DNA of 64,000 bases from assembly GCA_944321345.1 (NCBI GenBank), contig CALUKY010000002.1:62001-126000 (forward strand). Reading direction: 5' to 3'. Numbering within the stretch: the stretch's first letter is position 1; every line of letters begins with the position of its first letter. Origin of the DNA: an uncultured Paraprevotella sp. (lineage in GTDB: Bacteria > Bacteroidota > Bacteroidia > Bacteroidales > Bacteroidaceae). Shown here one piece after another: positions 35,557 through 44,238 of the stretch. Below the pieces are notes generated by a model. It made no database searches, was not told the origin of the DNA, and was given only the letters and a program-made list of their open reading frames with translations. The translations under genes and the position numbers were made by a program.

Positions 35557-36717
35557 TCAAAATAAAGTATTTTCAATAATCTTACCCATCTGCCAGATGC
35601 AACGAATATTCAAAGCCTCATCCAGAATCAGGATATCGGCATCCTTACCCTTGGCCAAAGAACCCTTGCGGTCGTAAACGTTCATGATCTTAGAAGGAGT
35701 CTCAGAAACCATTCTGATAGCGTCTTCCAAAGGAACCTCTACCTGCTCAACCATAGTGCGGATCAAACGGTCGGTAGTAGCGATACTTCCTGCCAAAGCA
35801 GAACGGTCAGAAAGCTTGCACACACCGTCCTCGATGATGACGCGTGGGTCGAAAGCCTTGTCGCTGTCGCTGGCAGCACAAGCCAAAGCGTCGGTAATCA
35901 AAGCCATACGCTCCACACCCTTGATCTTGTAAACCATACGCAAGATAGTTGGAGGTACGTGGATTCCGTCAGCAACACACTCTACGGTCATGTCATCCAA
36001 CAGATAAACGCTCTCTACAGTACCCTCGTACTTGTACTCACGTTTGTTATGAAATCCAGGCATTGCGTTATAGAAGTGGGTCACGTGTGTAAAACCAGCT
36101 TCATAAGCAGCCTTCACATCCTTGAACTCAGCCTGTGTATGTGCAATAGAAGGCAAAATACCCTTGGCTGCACAATACTTGCCGAACTGGATAGCTCCCG
36201 GAAGTTCTGGCGCAGCATCCCAACGTGCCAGACAAGGAGAATTCTCTACAATTGGAATATACTCATTAGGATCCGGATCTTTAATATTCTCAGGAAGCTG
36301 ACCACCAGCTTTCTTGATATTCAAATAGTGACCTTCCAAGTGAAGACCCAAAATAGGGCTGTCTTTCTCTGCCATCAACTTGTTACAGGTTTCAACAGCT
36401 TTCTCGATCATAGGAACTGTTGAAGAAGACAAAGTCGGGAAGATTGAGGTCATACCATGCTTTGCATGAGCTGCAACAGCCTCACGGAACGCATCTTCAG
36501 TACCTTCCATGAAATCGCGACCACCGCCACCATGTACGTGCATTTCCACACCACCCGGCACTACATACATACCTTTGGCATCAATCACATCTGCACCAAT
36601 GACAGCCAGATCACAATTGGTGACCTCCAGAATTTTATTGTCACGTATAATTACAGAACCATCCTTCAACCATCCCTGTGGAGTAAGGATCTTTGCATTG
36701 ATAATTTGAGTAAGCAT
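35557..36717 (-). CDS. nagA: N-acetylglucosamine-6-phosphate deacetylase
   Basis: A 386-residue cytosolic amidohydrolase that removes acetate from GlcNAc-6-phosphate, yielding the NagB substrate. The N-terminal metal/active-site motif HVHGGGGRDF (His60, His62) is present, as are GLHLEGHYLN, SIAHTQAEF and FTHVTHFYNAMPGF with its metal-binding histidines, and the catalytic-Asp region LITDALACA. Length is normal. It has its own -7 element upstream and a terminator downstream, so it is probably a single-gene unit. Substrate would come from GH20/GH84 action followed by phosphorylation. Confidence 0.96.
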   Translation of the reverse strand: MLTQIINAKILTPQGWLKDGSVIIRDNKILEVTNCDLAVIGADVIDAKGMYVVPGGVEMHVHGGGGRDFMEGTEDAFREAVAAHAKHGMTSIFPTLSSSTVPMIEKAVETCNKLMAEKDSPILGLHLEGHYLNIKKAGGQLPENIKDPDPNEYIPIVENSPCLARWDAAPELPGAIQFGKYCAAKGILPSIAHTQAEFKDVKAAYEAGFTHVTHFYNAMPGFHNKREYKYEGTVESVYLLDDMTVECVADGIHVPPTILRMVYKIKGVERMALITDALACAASDSDKAFDPRVIIEDGVCKLSDRSALAGSIATTDRLIRTMVEQVEVPLEDAIRMVSETPSKIMNVYDRKGSLAKGKDADILILDEALNIRCIWQMGKIIENTLF

Positions 36718-36738
36718 ATTATATATTTTTTAGAACTT

Positions 36739-36746
36739 CAAAGTTA
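36739..36746 (-). promoter_or_regulatory. -7 element for nagA
   Basis: TAACTTTG on the minus strand, 22 bases before the nagA ATG. No good -33 TTG was found. Confidence 0.4.
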
Positions 36747-36822
36747 CCAAATTGATTTGACAGTTAAATGGATACAATTGTTTTTTTTACAAAAATTAAA
36801 CAAGGAAATCCGAAAGAATTCT

Positions 36823-38388
36823 TTACTTATTCAATGGATACTTGTTACGGATAGGATCGTCATACTGAATCTGCAAATCCCAAAGCTGCTTTTTCAGCTC
36901 TTTCGTAATCTTTTCCGTGCCTTTCTTTCCGTAAATATTATTCATCTCCATCGGGTCGTTCTTCAAATCATAAAGTTCCCACTCGTCAATATCATTATAG
37001 AAATGAATCAGCTTGTAACGCTCCGTGCGAATTCCGTAGTGACGCTTCACCATGTGCTCGGCCGGATATTCATAGAAATGATAATACAGACTGTTTCTCC
37101 AGTTTTTCGGATGCTCACCCCTCAGCAAAGGCAACAGGGACTCTCCCTGAATATCATCAGGAATCGGCGCTCCTGCCAGATCCAGGAACGTAGGCGCATA
37201 ATCGATGTTCTGCACCATTTCCTTAATCTCGCCACGGGCTTTCAGGCCGTCGGGCAAGCGCATGACCAACGGAGTGCTGAACGACTCCTCATACATAAAG
37301 CGCTTGTCAAACCATCCGTGCTCGCCCATATAGAATCCCTGATCAGAGGTGTACACGACCAAGGTGTTATCCAGCAAACCGGATTCCTTGAGATAATCAA
37401 GCACACGGCCTACATTGTCATCGAGCGATTTCAACACCTTGGCGTAATCACGCATGTAACGCTGGTACTTATACTCCGCCAAATCCTTGCCCTGAGGATT
37501 CTTTTTCTCAAAATCAGCGGTAATGGTATTATAAAGACTGTCATAACGTACCCGATCCTGCGAATCCAGACGGTTGATCATATACTCATAAGTTGAAGAC
37601 AATCTTGTCTTCTGTCCGGGCTTGTAAATCTTTGTATCATAGACAATATCCATGTGATCATTGTTGCCGATCTCCATTTCCTGAACAGCAGCGGCCTTAC
37701 GACCGGCATAATCATCATAGAAATTCTCCGGCAGTGTAAAGGTCTTGTCCTCATATTCATTCAAGTATTTCATCTCCGGCAACCAGTTCCGGTGACATGC
37801 CTTGTGATGAATAAACAGGATAAACGGTTTACTCTTGTCTCTCTGATTCTCCATCCAGTCGATACTCTTATCGGTAATAATATTGGTCAGGTAGCCTTTT
37901 TCTACCACGGTATCGTTCTGCATCGTGATGAATCGGGGATTATAATAGTCTCCTTGTCCCGGCAAAATGTTCCAATAATCAAATCCGGTCGGCAGACTCA
38001 CCAGATGCCACTTTCCGATAATAGCCGTCTGGTATCCGGCTTTTTGAAGCAACTTGGGCATTGTCTGCTGACTACCGTCAAAGATTCCGTTCTCATTATG
38101 TGTAAAACCGTTCTTATGGCTATGCTTTCCGGTAAACATACAGGCACGGCTCGGTCCGGAAAGAGAGTTGGCCACAAAGCTATTTACAAATTTGACTCCG
38201 TCGTTGGCGATACGGTCCAGATTAGGAGTCTCCACATAACGCTGGTCATAACAGCTCATCATCTGTGCTGTATGATCGTCAGTCATAATGTATACAATAT
38301 TATAAGGCTTATGAGCAGCTTCCTGCTGGGCCAGTACGGAACACAAAGGCAGCCCCAACAAAGTCATTGAAAGAAGTTTTCTTGTCAT
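36823..38388 (-). CDS. S1-family sulfatase resembling GlcNAc-6-O-sulfatases (S1_11 type)
   Basis: A 521-residue exported sulfatase with signal peptide (SVLAQ). The formylglycine motif is SGPSR with Ser77, followed by ACMFTGKHSHKNGFTHN. FITMQNDTVVEKGYLTNIIT and YTSDQGFYMGEHGWFDKRFMYEES are typical of the N-acetylglucosamine-6-O-sulfatase branch that includes BT4656 and the mucin-desulfating sulfatase MdsA of Prevotella RS2. It is clearly different from the other two sulfatases of the locus. By homology it removes the 6-sulfate from GlcNAc-6-sulfate in mucin or heparan-type chains. It is preceded by the glmM terminator and followed after 105 bases by nagA. Confidence 0.9.
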   Translation of the reverse strand: MTRKLLSMTLLGLPLCSVLAQQEAAHKPYNIVYIMTDDHTAQMMSCYDQRYVETPNLDRIANDGVKFVNSFVANSLSGPSRACMFTGKHSHKNGFTHNENGIFDGSQQTMPKLLQKAGYQTAIIGKWHLVSLPTGFDYWNILPGQGDYYNPRFITMQNDTVVEKGYLTNIITDKSIDWMENQRDKSKPFILFIHHKACHRNWLPEMKYLNEYEDKTFTLPENFYDDYAGRKAAAVQEMEIGNNDHMDIVYDTKIYKPGQKTRLSSTYEYMINRLDSQDRVRYDSLYNTITADFEKKNPQGKDLAEYKYQRYMRDYAKVLKSLDDNVGRVLDYLKESGLLDNTLVVYTSDQGFYMGEHGWFDKRFMYEESFSTPLVMRLPDGLKARGEIKEMVQNIDYAPTFLDLAGAPIPDDIQGESLLPLLRGEHPKNWRNSLYYHFYEYPAEHMVKRHYGIRTERYKLIHFYNDIDEWELYDLKNDPMEMNNIYGKKGTEKITKELKKQLWDLQIQYDDPIRNKYPLNK

Positions 38389-38405
38389 AGGGATATTATT
38401 TTAAT

Positions 38406-38451
38406 TAAAAAGAACGGCTGAACGAAAGCCAAAGACTTTTGATCAGCCGTT
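38406..38451 (-). terminator. Terminator of glmM
   Basis: On the minus strand AACGGCTGA and TCAGCCGTT (perfect nine-base arms, 21-base loop) are followed by CTTTTTAATT. It lies about 20 bases after the glmM stop and upstream of the sulfatase start. Confidence 0.75.
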
Positions 38452-38472
38452 GTTATATTGTCTGTTTACTTA

Positions 38473-39861
38473 TTATTTTGCAAACTTGTAAACGACATCC
38501 ATGATTTCCTTACCGATCTGATCTGCAGCTTCCATAGTGGCAGCCTCAGAATAAACACGGATGATCGGTTCGGTGTTGCTTTTACGCAAGTGTACCCACT
38601 TGTCAGCGAAATCAATCTTCACACCGTCAATGTCGTTGATTTCCTCATTCTTATACAGTTCCTTAACCTTAGCCAACAGCGCATCAACATCTGTATCAGG
38701 AGTCAGATCGATACGGTTCTTTGCAATAAAGTAAGGAGGATAAGTGGCACGCAGTTCGCTGGTCTTCATACCCTTCTTTGCCAGATAAGTCAGAATCAAA
38801 GCGATGCCAACCAAAGCATCACGACCGTAGTGAGCTTCCGGATAAATAACTCCACCGTTACCTTCACCACCGATCACGGCATTGGTTTCCTTCATCAAAG
38901 TAACAACGTTAACCTCTCCTACAGCAGAAGCATTGTATTCGCAGCCATATTTACGGGTCACGTCACGCAAGGCTCTGGTTGAGCTCAGATTTGATACGGT
39001 GTTACCCGGAGTATTCTGCAGAATATAATCGGCAACGGTTACCAGAGTATACTCCTCGCCATACATAGTTCCGTCTTCGCAGAACAAAGCCAAACGGTCA
39101 ACGTCTGGGTCTACTACGAAAGCGATATCATGCTCACCCTTCTGCATCAAGGTCTTGATATCTTGCAGGTTCTTCTCCAGCGGTTCCGGGTTATGCTGGA
39201 AATCACCGGTAGCCTCGGTATACAAGCCTGTAACCTTCTCTACTCCCAGCTGCTCCAACAACTTCGGCAGAATGATACCGCCCACTGAGTTTACTGTATC
39301 GATAGCCACCTTGAAATGCGCGTTCTTGATAGCCTCAACGTCTACCAGCTTCAGGTTCTTTACCAGATCAATATGCTTCTGGTCGTAAGAATTATCCTCA
39401 CGATAAGATCCCAAGTGATCTACATCTGCATATTCAAACTCTTCAGCCTCAGCGATACGCAAGACTTCATTTCCCTCTTCTTTATTCAGGAATTCTCCTT
39501 TCTCATTCAGGAGCTTCAAAGCGTTCCACTGACGTGGATTGTGTGACGCAGTCAGAATGATACCACCACAGGCGCCCTCCATTGTTACGGCAAGCTCGGT
39601 AGTAGGAGTACTGGCCAATCCGATGTTTACCACATCAAAGCCCATACCCATCAGAGTTCCACACACTACGTTCTTTACCATCTCGCCAGAAAGACGGGCG
39701 TCACGACCTACAACGATCTTGTTGCTGTTCACCTTGGTAGTCTTACGGATCAGGGTTGCATAAGCAGAGGTAAACTTTACAATATCCAACGGATTTAAAG
39801 TATCACCGGCCTGACCGCCGATGGTTCCACGAATACCGGAAATTGATTTAATAAGAGTCAT
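38473..39861 (-). CDS. glmM: Phosphoglucosamine mutase
   Basis: A 462-residue cytosolic alpha-D-phosphohexomutase that interconverts glucosamine-6-phosphate and glucosamine-1-phosphate on the way to UDP-GlcNAc. The phosphoserine loop GGIILTASHNPRQWNALK (Ser106), the metal loop DPDVDRLALF, the sugar loop GGEGNGGVIYPEAHYGRDAL and the phosphate loop RKSNTEPIIRVYSE are all present. The length is that of GlmM. Its place between GlcNAc-6-sulfatase and another sulfatase gives a direct route from scavenged GlcNAc to peptidoglycan and LPS precursors. It has a perfect Bacteroidetes promoter and its own terminator. Confidence 0.92.
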   Translation of the reverse strand: MTLIKSISGIRGTIGGQAGDTLNPLDIVKFTSAYATLIRKTTKVNSNKIVVGRDARLSGEMVKNVVCGTLMGMGFDVVNIGLASTPTTELAVTMEGACGGIILTASHNPRQWNALKLLNEKGEFLNKEEGNEVLRIAEAEEFEYADVDHLGSYREDNSYDQKHIDLVKNLKLVDVEAIKNAHFKVAIDTVNSVGGIILPKLLEQLGVEKVTGLYTEATGDFQHNPEPLEKNLQDIKTLMQKGEHDIAFVVDPDVDRLALFCEDGTMYGEEYTLVTVADYILQNTPGNTVSNLSSTRALRDVTRKYGCEYNASAVGEVNVVTLMKETNAVIGGEGNGGVIYPEAHYGRDALVGIALILTYLAKKGMKTSELRATYPPYFIAKNRIDLTPDTDVDALLAKVKELYKNEEINDIDGVKIDFADKWVHLRKSNTEPIIRVYSEAATMEAADQIGKEIMDVVYKFAK

Positions 39862-39896
39862 ATTGTATTAATTATTTGGTTGTTTAATCTTTCTTG

Positions 39897-39927
39897 CAAA
39901 ATTACTTAAAAACAAGATAATCGCAAA
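39897..39927 (-). promoter_or_regulatory. Promoter of glmM
   Basis: On the minus strand TTTG (39924-39927), a 19-base spacer and TAATTTTG (39897-39904) match the -33/-7 consensus. The -7 box lies 35 bases from the ATG. Confidence 0.7.
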
Positions 39928-39940
39928 GGAATCATCCACT

Positions 39941-41488
39941 TTATTTAGCAGGAAGTGTCACCTTGAACAACGGGCTGTCTGTATGCTCCTCAAAGATAAT
40001 CGCCTTGAGTTCTTTCACAACTTCCGGGTATTTTGCGGCCACATTGTTATCTTCATGCAAATCGTTCGCCAAATCATAGAGCTCACAAATTCCTGCATTT
40101 ACACGAAGCTTCCAATTACCTTTTCTCACAGCAATCTGATTGGTTTCATGAAACTCCCAGTAAAGGAAATCATGTTTCTCCTGTTTTTCATCATTTCCGA
40201 GCAAAGTAGGCAAGAAAGAAATACCGTCAAAATAATCCTCCTTTCCAGCTGCCGCATACTTCGGATTCGTATATTCCTCAACATAATTCTCCACACCGAC
40301 CAGATCACAGAAAGTAGGCATTACATCATAAAATGCCAACTGATGATCATTCACACTTCCCGGAGCAATCTTACCCGGCCAACGCACAATAAAGGGCACA
40401 CGAATACCACCCTCGAAGCAAGAACGCTTAGTTCCCTTGAGCAGACCGTCACGGTTGAAGAAAGTCGGATCGGCTCCACCCTCTTCATGAGGTCCGTTAT
40501 CAGAAGAGAAAATAACAATCGTATTTTCATCCATGCCCTTTTCTTTCAATTTTGCGAAGATTTCCCCAACATAGGCATCCAAACGAGTAATCATAGCCGC
40601 AAACTGCGCATGTACGTTCTCGGAAGGATTATACCAGGATCCGGCAGACCCGCCATAGTTTTTATCATTACAGAAACGGTTATTATAAGCCTGCAAAATA
40701 GAATCATTAGGCTGATAAAGCTCAGCGTGAGGCAGAGTGTAGGTAAAAAATCCATAGAACGGCTGATCTGCAGTCTGCTTGTCCAACCATTTAAGGGCCT
40801 CCTGATGAATCAGGTCTGCAGAATACTGCGAACGATCCACATAGTCAGCACCATTGCCATACATGGCATGCTTAGTATTTTCTGTCAGTTCCTCGCGCAC
40901 AATTGAAGCGTTTCCATTCTCATCACGTACCAAACGGTTCATAAAGTTAGGATAATAATGATGGGCTTGGAACTGGCAGATATAACCATAAAATTCATCA
41001 ACACCTCGTTTCTCAGGAGTTGACACTGAGCCTTCATAGCCTCCAGCCCATTTGCCAAACATACCTGTATTGTAACCATTCTCCTTCATGATTTCCGGAA
41101 CAATGATGTGGTCAGCATCATAAGGTTCCTGTCCCACGACTTTATAATCCGCATTTTGACCGTAATAAACGGTACCGCTGTTTGGCCAATACTCTTTATT
41201 TCCACGTACTTTTGTATGTCCCGTATGCTGACCGGTCATCAAAGAAGCTCGTGAAGGGGCACTTACCGGACTGCCAGCATAAGCCTGTGTAAAGCGCATT
41301 CCTTCCGCTGCCATACGGTCCAGGTTCGGTGTGCTGATATACTGCTGACCATAGCATCCCAAATCGCCATATCCCATATCATCACACAGGATAAAAATTA
41401 TATTGGGCTTTTCACTGCTTGTCTGCGCAGAAGCCGCGCCAGTCAGCATGAATAAGGAACTGAAAAGGATAATATTTTTATTTTTCAT
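39941..41488 (-). CDS. S1-family sulfatase (serine type), paralog of the 25981-27522 enzyme
   Basis: A 515-residue exported sulfatase; signal peptide ends at ASAQ. Metal site FILCDDMGYGDLGCYG, formylglycine motif SAPSR with Ser76, and FSSDNGPHEEGGADP are all present. Long stretches are nearly identical to the other sulfatase (TGQHTGHTEVRGNKEYW there, TGQHTGHTKVRGNKEYW here; YGFFTYTLPHAEL in both), so one arose by duplication and they probably share or divide a substrate. It lies 65 bases downstream of the 803-residue T9SS-tailed protein gene, with which it probably forms an operon. Confidence 0.93.
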   Translation of the reverse strand: MKNKNIILFSSLFMLTGAASAQTSSEKPNIIFILCDDMGYGDLGCYGQQYISTPNLDRMAAEGMRFTQAYAGSPVSAPSRASLMTGQHTGHTKVRGNKEYWPNSGTVYYGQNADYKVVGQEPYDADHIIVPEIMKENGYNTGMFGKWAGGYEGSVSTPEKRGVDEFYGYICQFQAHHYYPNFMNRLVRDENGNASIVREELTENTKHAMYGNGADYVDRSQYSADLIHQEALKWLDKQTADQPFYGFFTYTLPHAELYQPNDSILQAYNNRFCNDKNYGGSAGSWYNPSENVHAQFAAMITRLDAYVGEIFAKLKEKGMDENTIVIFSSDNGPHEEGGADPTFFNRDGLLKGTKRSCFEGGIRVPFIVRWPGKIAPGSVNDHQLAFYDVMPTFCDLVGVENYVEEYTNPKYAAAGKEDYFDGISFLPTLLGNDEKQEKHDFLYWEFHETNQIAVRKGNWKLRVNAGICELYDLANDLHEDNNVAAKYPEVVKELKAIIFEEHTDSPLFKVTLPAK

Positions 41489-41553
41489 AATAATCTGTTC
41501 TAAAATTTATGTTATAAGTTTGTTTGAGAGACATTTGTTTTCTACGCCTCATT

Positions 41554-43965
41554 TTATTTCAAAGAAACCTTCTTGCTTCCGTCACCTGCAGCGGTAACTA
41601 CTTTCACGATATAAGTTCCCTGAGGCAATCCTGCTACAGAGACCTTTTTTCCAGCAGCCTTACGCACCTGAGTACCGTCTACGGCAAAGATATAAATCAT
41701 CTTGACTTCTGCATCAGTAATCACCTGAATGTTCTGGTCTCCCTGCTGTATTTCATATACAAAGTTACTCTGGTCTACATTTGCGTCCTGAATGTCTGTG
41801 GCTATAGTACTGTTCGGAGAGAAACAAGCCACCAAATCAGCATTCTCAGTTACCGTAAAGTTATATTCCTTTTCTGTAGAAACAACGGTTCTATTATCCT
41901 TCCAAGCAATGAACTCCAGGTTGTTATTTGGAGTGGCTACTACGGTCAGTTCCTGGCCATAATCACAAGTATAGGACAGTACTGTTTCCTCTCCTATCTG
42001 AATTTCTGCCACACCACGCTCCGGGTCATTAGGTGCCACCGTTACGGTACGCTGTGCCTGTGACTCCGCGATATTGACAATAAAGTCATAAATAGAACCT
42101 ACAGCATCGTCTTCTGCATCGGCCAAAGCATTATTGGTGATACGGACACGCATTCTGGATTTGCCCACCACGGCATCTTCTGGAACAGAAATCTCTTCTG
42201 CCACATCGGCACTATTATAAGTATACATGGTTTCAAACATACCGTCGCGATTCCAGTCGAAATAAACATACATGGTTACGTTTTCGTCCATCTGAGCCAC
42301 GGTTGCAGACAAATTAAATTTCTGTCCGACACTTACTGTAGCTTTTTCTGTAGTATAAAGTGTATAGTAATTGGTCGGTTTGGCTGTTGCCGCATAATTC
42401 AATTCTTTCAGAACCTGCTCACCGGTAATATTCAGTGCTGTGAGATATCCGTTATCCAACACACCGCAAGGCAATGTATAAACCTGAGCCATCAAGCTAA
42501 AAGTACTGCGATAATTACCTAAAACAAAATCAGAAGCATCACCCACGGTCAAATAAGACGCATCAGTTTCATCTTTTTGATCAAAAGGAACAAACACCAA
42601 GCGAGGAACGCCATTGATATCATTCTCAGCAACAAACCAACGAATAGCGTTTTCCGGTTCTGCGAAAGAATAATTGCCTTCCGCATCCACTGTCAAAGCT
42701 TTTGTCGGCTCATCCATATTAACCAGATAAATTCCCTCTGTCTTATTGCTTGTACCAACAAATACCCATGCGTATTTATTCTCAGAACCTCTTTCTGCCA
42801 GTACGACGGTTCCGTTCTCGGCAGCAATCCATTGTCCGTCAGGAGCGACCAAAGCGGACTTGCCGGCCGCATCGACTTCGTCGAAGCTTTCTACCATCGG
42901 AAGTATTTGCGGTTCATAAGTATATTCAGTTTCCGAAACAGTCCAATAAGAGTTCTGGTTGCCACTTGATGCAGACCATGCAACTACATTCGCTCCAGCC
43001 TTACTTCCGTTCAAGTTCAAGCCCAAAGCGCCGCTCGGAATATTTGTCTGATCTGTACTGCAGAAATAATAGAAAGAAGCGCCATTTGTGGAAGCTCCGC
43101 TCTGGGTATCCTTTCCGATCTTAATTTCCACAGGATTGCTACCCATTGGGATTTGTGCACTTAAATTCTGTTTTGTGCTCTGCACATAGCGTCCTGTCGT
43201 CGCATTCTGCACATAATAACAATTCTCATTACCTGTCGGTATCAGTTTCCAGAACACACGCTCCTTATTCTGGAAAGTTGTGGTATAAAGCAGTCCGGCA
43301 TTATTCTCGACCATAAAAGCACCATCCATATTCATTCTGTTGATGGCATAATACTTATCCTCTGAGAACACACCGTCTGTAACAGGTTTCAAAGGACTTT
43401 CCGGCTCCGGCTCCACGGCGTCCCAGTCTACATCAGTTACATCATAAACATACATGATAGACCATCCTCCGGCACCAACAGCGTATATAGCCTTAGCAGA
43501 AGCTCCTTGGGTATTAATCTTCATATTCGTACCCTTACTGGTAAAACGAGTCAACAGACTATGATCTTTTGCCGGATCCAACCAATTCATGTCCCCCTCA
43601 TCATTGAATGTTGGATTGGTAATTTCAAAGACACCGGCAGAAGCCTTATTTTCCGTTGAACCGATTGCAGTAGAACCTTCCTGATAAGCTGTCAGATACA
43701 GGCCAGTACTTTCATTTTTCAAATAAAAACCGCCATCGGCTTTCTCAACTACAAAAACAGAAGCCTTTGTCGGAGTCATGGAATTGTTTTGCAGAATATT
43801 AATCCATGGATTATTATTCTTCAAGCCACGCAAAACAATCTTTTTTCCATCTACTATTTGATCTGCCGTCAAAATCTGCTCTAAAGAAAGCGAAACGGCA
43901 TGCATTTCACTAAAGCCCGCTAACAGTAGGAAAAACAAGCCTAGTAAGGAATAAATTTTTCTCAT
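41554..43965 (-). CDS. Secreted protein with trefoil-like, GEVED and InlB-like domains and T9SS-like tail
   Basis: An 803-residue exported protein (signal MRKIYSLLGLFFLLLAGFSEMHA). Residues about 200-480 contain beta-trefoil-like blocks (YYAINRMNMDGAFMVENNAG and CYYVQNATTGRYVQSTKQN), often glycan-binding. A GEVED-type domain follows around 520-640 (VYFDWNRDGMFETMYTYN). A divergent InlB B-repeat-like domain comes next, around 650-720 (PERGVAEIQIGEETVLSY and FIAWKDNRTVVSTEKEYNF). The tail KMIYIFAVDGTQVRKA plus GLPQGTYIVKVVTAAGDGSK fits a type IX sorting domain. No catalytic site was recognised. It is the first gene of a likely operon with the downstream sulfatase, so it may present or bind the sulfated glycan. 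Confidence 0.75.
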   Translation of the reverse strand: MRKIYSLLGLFFLLLAGFSEMHAVSLSLEQILTADQIVDGKKIVLRGLKNNNPWINILQNNSMTPTKASVFVVEKADGGFYLKNESTGLYLTAYQEGSTAIGSTENKASAGVFEITNPTFNDEGDMNWLDPAKDHSLLTRFTSKGTNMKINTQGASAKAIYAVGAGGWSIMYVYDVTDVDWDAVEPEPESPLKPVTDGVFSEDKYYAINRMNMDGAFMVENNAGLLYTTTFQNKERVFWKLIPTGNENCYYVQNATTGRYVQSTKQNLSAQIPMGSNPVEIKIGKDTQSGASTNGASFYYFCSTDQTNIPSGALGLNLNGSKAGANVVAWSASSGNQNSYWTVSETEYTYEPQILPMVESFDEVDAAGKSALVAPDGQWIAAENGTVVLAERGSENKYAWVFVGTSNKTEGIYLVNMDEPTKALTVDAEGNYSFAEPENAIRWFVAENDINGVPRLVFVPFDQKDETDASYLTVGDASDFVLGNYRSTFSLMAQVYTLPCGVLDNGYLTALNITGEQVLKELNYAATAKPTNYYTLYTTEKATVSVGQKFNLSATVAQMDENVTMYVYFDWNRDGMFETMYTYNSADVAEEISVPEDAVVGKSRMRVRITNNALADAEDDAVGSIYDFIVNIAESQAQRTVTVAPNDPERGVAEIQIGEETVLSYTCDYGQELTVVATPNNNLEFIAWKDNRTVVSTEKEYNFTVTENADLVACFSPNSTIATDIQDANVDQSNFVYEIQQGDQNIQVITDAEVKMIYIFAVDGTQVRKAAGKKVSVAGLPQGTYIVKVVTAAGDGSKKVSLK

Positions 43966-44201
43966 AGGATTTTTGATGTTTAATTAGAGTAAATCAATAT
44001 AAGGGTATATTTTGAAGTAAATTTAGTAAAACTATTTAATCAGCAATCCATTTTCAGATATTTTTAAATATTATTTACGATTGCTAGAAAAAAGTAGATT
44101 AACAGGATAAAAACATTCAACAAAAAGCCAAAGATACGGCTAAAAACTTATCGCATTCAAAAAATATGAACCGAAACGCAGGTGATTCAACAAAAAAGAA
44201 T

Positions 44202-44209
44202 TATATTTG
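44202..44209 (+). promoter_or_regulatory. -7 element for the N-acetylhexosamine kinase-like gene
   Basis: TATATTTG matches TANNTTTG and lies 29 bases before the ATG at 44239. The -33 region lacks a clear TTG. Confidence 0.4.
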
Positions 44210-44238
44210 TAACAATCTACAAATAAATCTCTCTAATT

